Below, one piece after another: positions 38,936 through 49,700 of a DNA stretch of 64,000 nt (position 1 is the first letter of the stretch; each line of letters opens with the position of its first letter). The stretch is from Deinococcus koreensis (GTDB lineage: Bacteria > Deinococcota > Deinococci > Deinococcales > Deinococcaceae): contig NZ_PPPD01000001.1 of the NCBI RefSeq assembly GCF_002901445.1, positions 2,038,001 to 2,102,000 on the forward strand, given 5' to 3'. A program made the translations under genes and the position numbers. The notes under the pieces are model-generated. The model did no database searches and was not told the DNA's origin. It worked only from the letters and a program-made list of their open reading frames with translations.

Positions 38936-39096
38936 GCGGCCCAGGATTCCAGCCCACGACCACAACATGAGAACCCCCGTTTGATGCTCCGCCCCTTTGC
39001 TCCTGCCACCCTGCCCCCGCGCTGTTCCGCCTCCTTGCTCTGCCTTTCGCCTGAGCGCCTGAGACCGACCCCCTGACCTTTATCAAGGAGTTTCCT

Positions 39097-41949
39097 GTGA
39101 GCCTTCGTCCTCTGATCCTCAATGCCCTGCGCGTGGTCGCGGCCAGCCTGCTCCTGCCCACGGTGGCGGCGGCGGTCGGGACGCCGGCCGGCACGTCCAT
39201 CGTGAACCAGGCCAGCGGCGCCTACACCGAACCCGCAAGCGGACTGAGCACGCAGGTCAGCAGCAACGTGGCGGTCACGACCGTGCAGGCGGTCTGCGCC
39301 CTGAGCGTGTCGCCGGACGGCACGCTGGCCCAGCCGGCCCGCAGCGTGGCCCTGCTCCCCGGCGAGGGCGCCGTGCTCCCCTACACCCTGGTCAACGCCG
39401 GCAACGCGCCGCACACCTTCGCCCTGGGTGCCCGACTCGAGCCCGGCAGCACCGCCAGCCCTGGCCTGAAAGTCGTGCTGGACAGCGACCAGGATGGCCA
39501 GGCGGGTGCGGGCGAGCCCCAGCTCAGCAGCCTGACCCTGGCCGCCGACGCCTCGGCGGCGCTGCTGCTGGTGGCCGACGCGGTGCAGGCCTCCGGTGAC
39601 GCCTACGTCAATCTGGTGGCCGCCTGCCCCGGCGGCCAGAGCGCGGAGCCGGACACCGACCAGAACAACGTGTCGCAGCTGCGTTACGGCCCACCGCCCG
39701 AGTTCCGGCTCAGCAAGACCTTCACGCCCGCCCTGATCCGCCCCGGCAGCGAGACCGGCGTGACCATCAGCGCCAGCAACACGGGCGCCGGCGCCAGCCG
39801 CGAGGTCGTCCTGAGCGATCTGCTGGAGGCTCAGACCTCCGCCGGACTGAGCTTCGTGCCCGGCAGCGCGGTCGCCAGCGCCGGCAGCCTGGAGTACACC
39901 ACCGACGGCGCCGTCTGGGTCGCTGCGGAGCCCAGCCCGGTGCGCGGGGTGCGGGTGCGCGTGGACAGCCTCGCTCCCGGCGCGGCGCTGCGGCTCAGCT
40001 TCCGGATGCTGGCCGTGGCGGCGGCCGAGAACCGGGTCATCGGCAACACGGCGACCCTGCTCAGCGGCGGCGCCGGGCTCAGCGCCACGGCCAGCGCGGA
40101 CGTGCGCTATCTGCCGGCAGTCGCCATCGGGCCGCTCGGGAATCCCCAGGCGCCTGAGGGCAGCGCCGAGGACACCCAGACCCGGCCCTTCGCCGCCGTG
40201 AACCAGCCCGTGTGCTTCGACCACACCGTGAAGAACACGGGCGACGTGCAGGACGCCTTTACCCTGAGCGTGGCGGCCCCGCAGGCCAGCTCCACGCTGA
40301 GCGGCGCGGGCGGCGCCCCGCTGGCCCAGCCCCTGCTGCTGGAGCCCGGCCAGAGTGCCGAGGTGCGCGTGTGCTACCAGGCCCAGGCCGGAGCGCTGGG
40401 CGCCCTGGTGACCGTGACCGGCGCCCGGGGCACCAGCAACACCACCCGCGACCTGGTCGCGCAGGTCGCGGGCGGACTGCCCGAGCTGACCAAGTCGGCC
40501 GTGGTCAGCACCACCGGCCTGGACGGGCGGCCCGAGCCGGTGCCGGCGGGCGGCACGGTGGCCCAGGGAGACACGGTCGAGTACACCCTGAGCGTGCGTA
40601 ACCCCTACCCCTTCCCCCTGACCAGCGTGGTGCTCACCGACGCGGTGCCGGCCCATCTGGACGTGGTGAGCAGCGCGCCCGGCGTGCGCTCCGGCGCGGC
40701 CGGGCAGGAGCAGGTGGTCTGGACACTGGGCACCCTGGCGCCCGGCGAGACCCGCGCCGTGAAGCTGCTGACCCGTGTCAGCCCGCGCGCCGTGGACGGC
40801 GAGAGCCTGAGCAACACCTTCAGCTTCAGCTCCTTCGAGGTGGCCGGGCCGCTCCTCAGCAACGAGGTGCTCACGCCCATCTGGTCGGCCAAGCTGGTCG
40901 TGTCCAAGGCGGTCGGCACGCGCGAGGTCACCTACGGCGACCGCCTGACCTACACCCTGCGGATCAGCAACACCTCGCTCACCACCGACGTGCTCAACGC
41001 CGTGGTCACCGACACGCCGATGCCGGGGCTGGACTACCTGGGCGGTACCAGCACCCTGGACGGCCAGCCGCTGGCCGATCCCGTCCTCAGCCCGGCCGCT
41101 GGCTCCGCCACCCAGCCGGCCCCCACCGCGACTGGCACGGCCATGCGCTGGAACGTGCCCAGTCTGAAGGCGGGCACCACCATCACCATCACCTACCAGC
41201 TGCGGGTGACGCCGCTCGCCAGCGGTGAACTGGACAACGTCGTGGAGGTCAGCGGCGTGGGCGCCGGGAAAGTGAACCGGATCGTCGCCAGCAACCGGGC
41301 CAGCGCCAAGGTCAGGTTCAATCCGCTGAAATTCTCCCCGACCTCGGACATCGTCGGCACGGTCTTCGTCGACCGCAACCGCAACGGTCTGTACGACGAG
41401 GGGCTGGACACGCCGCTGCCGCGCGCCCGCGTGCTGCTGGCCGGGGGCCGCCAGGCCATCACGGATCCCCGTGGCCGCTACAGCTTCCTGAACGTGCCTC
41501 AGGGCACCCAGGCCCTGCGCCTCGACCCGGGCACCAGTCCCTACGAGCCCCTGCACGTCGCGCGGGACGGCGGGCTGAGCGGCACCCAGACGGTGTTCGC
41601 CAACGGCCTGACCTCCGTGGATTTCCCGCTGGCCCCGCTGGGCGGCGATGTCACGGCCCTGCGCCGCACCACCCTGCTGCTCAGCGTGCCGGGCGGCGAG
41701 GTGCGGGTGGACAAGAGCGTCTACTCGGTGCCCGGCGGCTATCTGGTCACGCTGCGGATCACGTCTCCACAGGCCCTGGCGGGCGCGGAACTGACCGACC
41801 CCCTCCCGGAGGGCGCGCTGCTGAAAGACGGCCGCAATACCTGGGCAGGTACGTTCAGCCCAGGTGAACAGACCCTCACCTACCGCTTCACCTGGGACGG
41901 CGAGCCCCGACTCGCCACGACCGACCCCCTGCTGACCTGGAGACCCTGA
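39097..41949 (+). CDS. Secreted multi-DUF11 protein with SdrD-B-like domain (950 aa)
   Basis: A GTG start follows AAGGAG at 6 nt, then a signal peptide (ILNALRVVAASLLLPTVAAA). The mature N-terminus, GTPAGTSIVNQASGAYTEP, resembles the upstream gene. About five Ig-like DUF11 blocks follow, each with a pattern such as GDTVEYTLSVRNPYPFPLTSVVLTDAVPAHLDVV and GDRLTYTLRISNTSLTTDVLNAVVTDTPMPGLDYL. Near residue 755 lies an SdrD-B/Cna-B-like repeat (IVGTVFVDRNRNGLYDEGLDTPLPRARVLLAGG...TDPRGRYSFLNVPQGT) with a Ca-binding-like Asp loop. It ends without a membrane anchor, 2 bases before the next start. It is likely a surface fibre or linker protein. Confidence 0.82.
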   Translation: MSLRPLILNALRVVAASLLLPTVAAAVGTPAGTSIVNQASGAYTEPASGLSTQVSSNVAVTTVQAVCALSVSPDGTLAQPARSVALLPGEGAVLPYTLVNAGNAPHTFALGARLEPGSTASPGLKVVLDSDQDGQAGAGEPQLSSLTLAADASAALLLVADAVQASGDAYVNLVAACPGGQSAEPDTDQNNVSQLRYGPPPEFRLSKTFTPALIRPGSETGVTISASNTGAGASREVVLSDLLEAQTSAGLSFVPGSAVASAGSLEYTTDGAVWVAAEPSPVRGVRVRVDSLAPGAALRLSFRMLAVAAAENRVIGNTATLLSGGAGLSATASADVRYLPAVAIGPLGNPQAPEGSAEDTQTRPFAAVNQPVCFDHTVKNTGDVQDAFTLSVAAPQASSTLSGAGGAPLAQPLLLEPGQSAEVRVCYQAQAGALGALVTVTGARGTSNTTRDLVAQVAGGLPELTKSAVVSTTGLDGRPEPVPAGGTVAQGDTVEYTLSVRNPYPFPLTSVVLTDAVPAHLDVVSSAPGVRSGAAGQEQVVWTLGTLAPGETRAVKLLTRVSPRAVDGESLSNTFSFSSFEVAGPLLSNEVLTPIWSAKLVVSKAVGTREVTYGDRLTYTLRISNTSLTTDVLNAVVTDTPMPGLDYLGGTSTLDGQPLADPVLSPAAGSATQPAPTATGTAMRWNVPSLKAGTTITITYQLRVTPLASGELDNVVEVSGVGAGKVNRIVASNRASAKVRFNPLKFSPTSDIVGTVFVDRNRNGLYDEGLDTPLPRARVLLAGGRQAITDPRGRYSFLNVPQGTQALRLDPGTSPYEPLHVARDGGLSGTQTVFANGLTSVDFPLAPLGGDVTALRRTTLLLSVPGGEVRVDKSVYSVPGGYLVTLRITSPQALAGAELTDPLPEGALLKDGRNTWAGTFSPGEQTLTYRFTWDGEPRLATTDPLLTWRP

Positions 41950-41951
41950 CC

Positions 41952-44900
41952 GTGAACGGAGCCATGAAACGCATGACCACCGCCCTGACCGCCCTGCTGG
42001 CGGTGGGCGCCTGGGCCCAGGCCCAGCAGGTCAGCAGCGATCTGCCCATCACCAGTGTGGGTCAGGAACTGCTCTGGTCCGTGGGCGACCAGGAACTGAA
42101 CCTGGAGGTGCCGCTGGCGGGCCGGGTGCGGCTGGAACTGTACAGCCCCCGCTTCGACCCCGACGACTACCGCAGCGCGGCGTCCTACGGCGACGAGCGC
42201 TATGTCCCCGGCCAGACGGTCACCACGACCTTCACCCTGCGCGCCGCCGACGGCCAGGTGCTGCTCACGCGCAGCTACAGCTCGGGCGCCCAGGACTGGG
42301 ACACGCTGCTGGATCAGGAGCTGCCGGCGGGCCGCTACCGGCTCACGGCCGTGACCCAGGGCTACGCCAAGAACACCTTCGCCGTGCGGCTGGCCGGCGT
42401 CAGTGCCGTGCTCAGCGCCGATACGCTCAGCGTGAACATCCACTCGCGCGAGTGGGTGCCGGCGCTGCAGATCAGCTCCGACGGCTCGGCGCACGCCCTG
42501 CGCATGTACGACGGCGACGGCCCGCTGGAACTCGAAGCCCGGCTGCGCGACGGCCAGGGCCGCCTCTACCCCCTGCAGGTCAGCGCCGATCTCGACCAGA
42601 TCGACCTGCCCCTGCCGGCGCGGGCCGGCCAGTACACCCTGGAACTGCGTCAGCCCGCCGGGGCCGTGCAGTTCAGCAACACGGTGGGCTTCCGGCTGAC
42701 CCACGCCGGGCAGATCACCCCGATCACCCTCAGCCGGGTCGACCAGACCGGGCTCCTGCGGGTCGCGGCCGAACTGCTGCTGCCGGGCGGCGCCCAGCCC
42801 ACCGGGGCCGACGTGCTGGCCGGCCCGGTGCCGCTGCATGTCGACGGTCAGCTCGCGCAGCGGGTGCCCGCCGGGCGCTACGCGCTCACGGCCGCTCCGG
42901 TGGCCGGCGCCGAGGTCACGGTGACCCCCGCGGTCGAGGTGCCCCAGGGGGGTCGGGCCGAGGCGCGCGTGCAGGTACGCCCCCAGCTGGCCCTGACGCT
43001 GCAGGCCGACCGGCAGGAGGTCTGCCTGGGCGACGCGGTGACCCTGAGCCTGCGCGCCGACACCGCCTTCGCCGGCGAGCTGCCCTTCGCGCTCAGGCTG
43101 CTGGCGCCGGGCCTGAGCCTGGACGGTCCGGACGCCGCGCAGGGCAGCCTGAAGGCGGGCCAGCCCGGCGAACTGCGTGTCACCGGCACCGCCCGCCAGG
43201 CCGGCCCCCTGACGATCCGCGCCGAACTGGGCCCCTGGGGCCAGTCGCAGACCCTGAACCTCAGCGTGCGGCCGGACACCACCAGCCTGCGCCTGGAGCG
43301 CGCCCCGGTGCCGGCGGCCCGCGTCGGAGACGAGACCACCGTGGCCGTGAGCGTCACGAACACGGCCGCTCAGCCCGTGCCCTTCGTGCTGCGGGACGTG
43401 CCGGGCGCCGGCCTGCAGGCCCTGGAGAGCCCCGAGCTGAGCGGCACCCTGGCCCCCGGCGAGCGCCGCACCCTGAGCTACCGCGCCCGCGTGCTGCAGG
43501 CCGGGTCACTGCAGATGGAGGCCGCGCTGGTCTCCGAGGGCTGTGCCGCCACCCAGACCGCCCGCGCGGAAGTGCTGGCGACGGCGCAGGAAGCGCTGCC
43601 CGTCCCCCAGCCTCCCGTGGAGCCGGCGCCGGCCGCCCCGGCCCCCGCCCAGCGGCGCCTGAGCACCGTGTCCCTGCCCTTCGACGCTCCGGGTCAGGCC
43701 CGTGAGCTGGTCGTGGCGCAGACGCTTCCGGAAGGCGCCCTGCTGCAGCCCGGCAGCAGCCGCCTGGACGGCCGGCCCATTCCCGACCCCCTGCGCGGCC
43801 CCAGCGGCCGCTGGTACTGGACACTGCCGCAGCCGGCGCTGCAGGCCAAGAGCACCATCCGTGGCGTCATCAGCTACGACCTGCTGCACACGGCGGCCCT
43901 GGGCGAGCTCTCGGCCCCGGCCCTGCTGGCCCGCTTCGGCGGCGAGCGCAGCGAGGTGCTCGAAGGGCGGGTCGATGCCTCTGACCTGGCCAGCGCCACG
44001 CCCCTGCTCGCCGAGGGCCGCACGGAGAACGCCGGCGCCATCAAGCAGCCGCTGGCCGGCAGCCTGATCCGCGTGCGCGACCGTATCAGCGTGGTCGTCG
44101 AGCAGCCCCAGGGCCAGAGCAGCCCGCTGAGCGTCAACGGCCAGCCGGTCGGCGAGGAGCAGGTCGGCGAGCTGACCGAGGACGGCGTGCGCGGCCTGAC
44201 CCGCCGGGTCTATGTGGGCGTGCCCCTGCGCCCCGGCCCCAACACCCTGCAGGTCGGCGCCGACACGGTGAGCGTGAATCTGGCCGGCGCCACCTCGCAG
44301 ATCCGCGTGACTCCCGAGCAGCTGGTCGCCGACGGCAGCACGCCGCTGCGGCTGCGCGTCCGGACGCTGGACGCCTTCGGCAACAGCAGCGCCCAGAATG
44401 TCCTGACCCTGCGCAGCTCGCTGGAGATCCGCAGCCCCGACGCCCAGCCCGCCGAGAGCGGCCAGCAGCTGCGCCTGCAGGACGGCGAGGGCGTGCTGGA
44501 ACTCCAGCCGCAGGGCTCGCCCACCACCCTGAGGCTGGACATCCTGAACGGCGCCCGCGTCGAGACCCACACCTTCGAAGTGCGGCCCAGCGCGGCGCGG
44601 GTCGGGGTGGGCGTGATCAGCGCCACCCTGGGCCTGGACGGCAGCCTGGGCGCGGACGACCTGAGCGTGCAGGCCCGCGCCTCCTACGAGGGGCCGCTGG
44701 CCGGCGGCAAACTGTACGTCGCCGCCGACAAGGACGGGCTGCCTACGGATCGCGACACCCTGCGGCGGTTCGCGGCCGCCGGCGACAGCAGCGCCGAGGA
44801 CGTGCCGCTGCAGGGCATCGACCCGGTTGCCCTGACCTACGACCACCCCAGCTTCCGCGCCGATTACCGCCGCGCGGCCCTGCCCATCGAGGTGCTGCCG

Positions 44901-46739
44901 GTCGGGGAGCAGCTCACGGCCCTGAGCGTGCGCTCCAAGGCCAGCGCTCAGCGGCCCGGCACCCAGGTCTCCGGCTTCGCCGCGCTGGTGCCGGAGAGCC
45001 AGATCACGGGTCTGCGCCTGCGCCCCGAGGGCACCCGGCTGCTTCGCCTGCCCAGCGGCGGTATCGAGGACGGCAGCGAGAGCCTGACCCTGCTGACCCT
45101 GGAGGCCGGCACCGGCAAGGAACTGCGCCAGACGATGCTGGTGCGGAACGTCGACTACCTGCTCGATGGGCGCACCGGCATCATCACCCTGGCCCGCGCT
45201 CTGGAGCGGGTCGACGCCGACCTGCACGATCAGGTGGTGGTGGCCTCCTACCGCCTGAGCAGCTCGCTGGCGGGCCGCCGGCTGGCCTTCGGGGCGCAGG
45301 TCAAGCACAGCGGCGGGCAGTACAGCGTCGGGGCCGCGGTCGTGAGCCTGGACGACACCGTGACCTACGGCGCGCGCGCCGCCTACGACGACGGCAGCCT
45401 GCGCGCCGACGGCCTGCTGGCCTACTCCGGGGGCCTGCAGGCGAGCGCCGACTTCGGGGCCCGGTTCGGCGAGGCGGCCAGCGTGAGCGCCCGCGTGCGC
45501 TACCAGGACGCGGCCTACCACGGTCTGGCGCCCTTCACGCCGGGACTGAACTTCGGGGCCGAGTCCACGGTTCGCCTGAACTCACGGCTCAGCGCCGTGG
45601 CCCAGGCCGAGTATCACGACACCGGTTCCGGCCAGGCGCACGTGCAGGGCGGCAGCGTGAGCGCCCGCGCCGAGTACCGGGCGGCCCCCTTCACGGCCGG
45701 GGCCGGCCTGAAATACGCCTTCGGCGAGCAGTCCGGCCTGGGCGCCGTCGTCAGCGCCGGCTACCATAAAAAGCCCCTCGACATCGACGTCGTGCATACC
45801 CAGCCGCTCGGCGGCACCCTCGACCCCACCACCTCGGTGAGCGCGAAATACGCGCTGGACGAACACCTCAGCCTGGGGCTGAGCGACCAGATCAACTGGC
45901 GCACCGGCCAGACGGCCGCCCTGACGCTGGAGTCGCAGCTGGGCGACACCAACTACGCCCTGGCCTACGATCTGCCGGGCAGCGGTGGCCAGGGCAACCG
46001 CGCCCGCTTCGGGGTCAGCACCTCGCTGCCGCTGGGCGAGCGCCTGAACGCCGGCCTGCGCGGCTCGGCCTCCTACGACCTGAAGGCGGCGCAGGCCGAA
46101 TTCGGCGCGGGGGTCGATCTGCGCTACAAGACCGATCGGCTGACCGCCACCAGCGGCACCGACCTGACCCTGAACGACCGGGGCTTCGGCGTGGTGCTGC
46201 GCGGCGGCGTGAGCGGCGCCCTGAGCGACCAGCTGACCCTGAGCGCCGACGGCCTGCTCGAATTCGGGGCGGGCAAGCAGGGCGCCCGCGCCGCGCTGGG
46301 CTACGCCTACCGGGGCCGCACCCTGAGCTCGCTGGGCACCGTGCGCTACGCCGCGGGCAGCCTGGGCGGCAGCCAGCCCGAACTGAGCAGCAACTTCGCC
46401 GCCGAGTACCGGCAGGCCAACTGGGCCGTGCGGGCCGGGCTGGACACCCGCACCCTGCTGAACGACCCGGGCAGCTTCACCCTGCAGGCGGCGGTGGGCG
46501 GCACCTACTACGTCACCGATTACTTCGGGATCGGCGCCTGGGGCCGCATGATCAGCCAGCCCAGCACCCGGCGGAGCCAGGCGGGCCTGGGCCTGGAGGC
46601 CAGCCTGCGGGCCCTGCCCGGCGCCTGGATCACGGCCGGCTACAACCCGCTGGGCTTCAGTGGCCTGGGCAACACCTACACCAAGCAGGGCGCCTACCTC
46701 AGGCTCGATCTGACGCTGGACGAACAAGGGAGCAAGTGA
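41952..46739 (+). CDS. Giant outer-membrane beta-barrel protein with Ig-like ectodomains (1595 aa)
   Basis: The GTG lies 2 bases after the previous stop; the signal peptide is MKRMTTALTALLAVGAWAQA. Roughly residues 20-540 are Ig-like beta domains, then a Pro/Ala linker (PVPQPPVEPAPAAPAPAQRR, about 550-575), then further beta domains including one like DUF11 (VVAQTLPEGALLQPGSSRLDGRPI). A NVDYLLDGRTGIITLARALERVDADLHDQVVVASYRL segment (about 1070-1105) marks the entry to a barrel typical of very large outer-membrane proteins. From there to the end, about 490 residues of alternating aromatic/small strands (GAQVKHSGGQYSVGAAVVSL, LSLGLSDQINWRTGQTAALTLESQLG) look like a 20-plus-strand beta-barrel, ending QGAYLRLDLTLDE. 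It is probably the outer-membrane anchor or export pore for the neighbouring DUF11 proteins. Confidence 0.78.
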   Translation: MNGAMKRMTTALTALLAVGAWAQAQQVSSDLPITSVGQELLWSVGDQELNLEVPLAGRVRLELYSPRFDPDDYRSAASYGDERYVPGQTVTTTFTLRAADGQVLLTRSYSSGAQDWDTLLDQELPAGRYRLTAVTQGYAKNTFAVRLAGVSAVLSADTLSVNIHSREWVPALQISSDGSAHALRMYDGDGPLELEARLRDGQGRLYPLQVSADLDQIDLPLPARAGQYTLELRQPAGAVQFSNTVGFRLTHAGQITPITLSRVDQTGLLRVAAELLLPGGAQPTGADVLAGPVPLHVDGQLAQRVPAGRYALTAAPVAGAEVTVTPAVEVPQGGRAEARVQVRPQLALTLQADRQEVCLGDAVTLSLRADTAFAGELPFALRLLAPGLSLDGPDAAQGSLKAGQPGELRVTGTARQAGPLTIRAELGPWGQSQTLNLSVRPDTTSLRLERAPVPAARVGDETTVAVSVTNTAAQPVPFVLRDVPGAGLQALESPELSGTLAPGERRTLSYRARVLQAGSLQMEAALVSEGCAATQTARAEVLATAQEALPVPQPPVEPAPAAPAPAQRRLSTVSLPFDAPGQARELVVAQTLPEGALLQPGSSRLDGRPIPDPLRGPSGRWYWTLPQPALQAKSTIRGVISYDLLHTAALGELSAPALLARFGGERSEVLEGRVDASDLASATPLLAEGRTENAGAIKQPLAGSLIRVRDRISVVVEQPQGQSSPLSVNGQPVGEEQVGELTEDGVRGLTRRVYVGVPLRPGPNTLQVGADTVSVNLAGATSQIRVTPEQLVADGSTPLRLRVRTLDAFGNSSAQNVLTLRSSLEIRSPDAQPAESGQQLRLQDGEGVLELQPQGSPTTLRLDILNGARVETHTFEVRPSAARVGVGVISATLGLDGSLGADDLSVQARASYEGPLAGGKLYVAADKDGLPTDRDTLRRFAAAGDSSAEDVPLQGIDPVALTYDHPSFRADYRRAALPIEVLPVGEQLTALSVRSKASAQRPGTQVSGFAALVPESQITGLRLRPEGTRLLRLPSGGIEDGSESLTLLTLEAGTGKELRQTMLVRNVDYLLDGRTGIITLARALERVDADLHDQVVVASYRLSSSLAGRRLAFGAQVKHSGGQYSVGAAVVSLDDTVTYGARAAYDDGSLRADGLLAYSGGLQASADFGARFGEAASVSARVRYQDAAYHGLAPFTPGLNFGAESTVRLNSRLSAVAQAEYHDTGSGQAHVQGGSVSARAEYRAAPFTAGAGLKYAFGEQSGLGAVVSAGYHKKPLDIDVVHTQPLGGTLDPTTSVSAKYALDEHLSLGLSDQINWRTGQTAALTLESQLGDTNYALAYDLPGSGGQGNRARFGVSTSLPLGERLNAGLRGSASYDLKAAQAEFGAGVDLRYKTDRLTATSGTDLTLNDRGFGVVLRGGVSGALSDQLTLSADGLLEFGAGKQGARAALGYAYRGRTLSSLGTVRYAAGSLGGSQPELSSNFAAEYRQANWAVRAGLDTRTLLNDPGSFTLQAAVGGTYYVTDYFGIGAWGRMISQPSTRRSQAGLGLEASLRALPGAWITAGYNPLGFSGLGNTYTKQGAYLRLDLTLDEQGSK

Positions 46740-49700
46740 ACGTGAGCCGCCTGATTCTTTTCCTCCGCAGGCTGCCGGATCAGGTTCGGCAGCTCCGCAC
46801 CGCCCTCCTGCTCCTCGTCCTGGCGACCCTGGGCAGCGCCCTGGCGGCCCCCAGCTACTGCACGGCCACCTGGGCGATCACCAGCGCCACGACCAAGCAG
46901 ATCGGCTATTTCAACTTCACCACCAACACCTACACGGCGATGTACACGGCGGCGGGCACCAACGTCAGCTCCAACTCGCTTTCGGAGAGCCCCAGCAACG
47001 GCCGCCTGTACTACATCGACCGGACGAACAACCAGTTGCGGTACGTCAATCCGGTCGACGGCAGCGACAATCTGGTGGCCTCCGTCGTGGCGCCGCCCGC
47101 CGCCTTCGTGGGCGGTACCTTCGATGCCTCCGGCAACTACTACGTGAACACCAGCAACGGCAAATTCGCCCAGATGGATGTGGCGACCGGGGCCATCATC
47201 GGGGCCTACAAGACCATGACCGCGCCTGCGGGCTACACGCTCAACGCCACCTCCAACGGCGACTTCGCCATCGACGGCACGGGTCAGATGTACGTCATCG
47301 TGGAGGCGACCGTGGCGTCCGTCAACAACCCCTACATCTGGAAACTCGACCTGAACAGCGGCGCCCTGACCAGCCCCCTGGCGATCAAGTCGAACGCCAC
47401 GACCCAGTGGACAGGCACCGCGAACGGCCTGGCCATCGACCCGCCCACCGGCGCCCTGCTGCTGACCAGCGGGACGGGCGCCCTGGCCGGGGGCACCGCC
47501 GGCGGCATCTTCGCCGTCGACGCCGTCACCGGCATCGCCACCCTCAAGCAGGGCAGCACCGTCTTCACCGACCTGGGTTCGTGCGGCCTCAAACCGGATC
47601 TGCCCACCCTGAGCAAGAGCTTCTCGCCCACGCCCATCAGCGCCGCGCCCGGCATCAGTAAACTCACCATCACCATCGGCAACACCAACCTGGCGCCCAT
47701 CTACACCTTCGCCGACCTGACCGACACCCTGCCCACCACGCCGGGCGCCATGAAGGTGGCGGCCACCCCGAACCTGACGGGCACCTGCCTGGCGGGCAAC
47801 ACCGTGACGGCGGCGGGCGGCGCGACCAGCATCAAGCTGAGCAGCGGAGCCCGGATTCCGGTGGGTGGCTGCACCATCACGGTGGATGTCACGGCGCCTT
47901 CCTACGGCACCTATGTCAATACCATCGCGGCCAGCTCGCTGGTCACGTCGGTGGGCACCCACGCCAGTGCGGCGAGCGCCACCCTGGAAAACCTGCAGCC
48001 CACCCTGATCCTCAACAAGACCATCGCTGCCCCTGGCCGCGCGAATACGGCCGACCAGTTCACGGTGCAGGTCAAGAGCGGAGCGACCGTCACGGCCAGC
48101 GCCAGCACCAGCGGCAGCGGCACCACGGCGGCCACGGCCACGACCAGCCTGAACGCCGGCACCGCGTATACCCTGACCGAGGTCATGGCGGCCGGCAGCG
48201 TCTCGGCCCTGAGCAACTACACCACGGCCGTGAGCTGCGCCAACAGCCGCACGACCTCATCCACCGTGCTTCCCAGCGGCGCCGGCCAGAGCTTCACGCT
48301 GACTCCCGCCGCGGGTGACGCCATCACCTGCACCCTGACCAACACGCCCACCCTGGCCGACCTGGCGGTCACCAAGACCGCCAGCAAGGCCAGCTACGCG
48401 GCCGGTGAGGACGTGGTGTACACGGTCACCCTGACCAACAATGGCCCGGCCGCCGCCGGGGGCGCCGTGCTCACCGACACCCTGCCCACCCAGATCATCG
48501 CGGCCAGCTGGACGTGTTCGGGCAGCGGCGGCGCCGTGTGCCCGGCGGCCAGCGGCAACGGGAACCTCAGCCAGACGGTCGCCACCCTGCCGAGCAGCGG
48601 CAGCGTGAGCTACACCATCACGGGGCTGGCCCGCACCTCGGGCACCGGCATCGTGAACACCGCCAGCGTGGCCCTGCCCAGCGGCGTGTCCGACCTGAGC
48701 CCGGCCAACAACAGCGCCAGCGCGACCATCGCCATCGTCAATCCCGCGGCCGCCTCCTACACCGGCCCCGGCGCCATGGCCCCCTACACCACCTGCCTGA
48801 ACTTCAACGGGATGCCGGTGCTCACCCCCGGCAACTCCTGGACGAACACCGTGACCAGCCCCGACGGCGTGGCCCTGACTTACACCGTCAAGGTGCTCAG
48901 TGTCAGCATGGCGGGCACCAGCGGCACGCCCGCCGCCACCGACGGCCTGGAGCCCTACGTGCCCGGCACCTGGCAGGGCGACCGCTGGCAGCTGTATTTC
49001 GGAGCCAATCTCAAGAACGCCCTGTCGAACAACCCGGGCAGCCGCGACGTGACCTACTCGGTCAGCGCCTACGCCCTGATCGGCAGCCTGCCGGTGCCGC
49101 TGCAACTGGTGACCGGCAGCGCCGAGGAGGACGGGGCCAACGGCGGCGATCCGGCCCGGCCCATCGAATTCGTGCAGTCCACCACCAACGGCACCAGTTT
49201 CGGGCTGGCCGACGTGGTGACCACCGGCGGCCCCTTCCGGCGCGTGACGGTCTCCGGGGGCGGGAAGACCATCACGACCTCCGCCAGCTCGCTGGACGCC
49301 GCCGGGGCCAACACTCAGGTGAACATCGCGCTGTTCAGCACCCAGAAGCGCGCCACGGCCGCCGACCCGCTGGTGCTGACCAGCCGGATGCTGGGCTCGG
49401 GCAAGACCGCCCAGGGCTTCTGCGCCGAGTTCTATGCCGACCGGGGCGACGCCCCGACCAGCTACGGCGCCGCCGCGCACTACACCGACACGACCTACAA
49501 TCCGCTGCTCCCAGACGGCACCTACCTGTACGACCAGCTGACCATCGGCGCCCGCACCGACAGCACGACCCTCTGGCTGGGGCCGGCCAAGCCCAGCGTG
49601 GAGAGCGCGCCGCGCGGCACCAACGCCCTGGGCGACAGCGACGACGCCGTGAGCAGCTTCCCGCCGCTGACCAGTGCCAACACCTACTACAACCTGAACC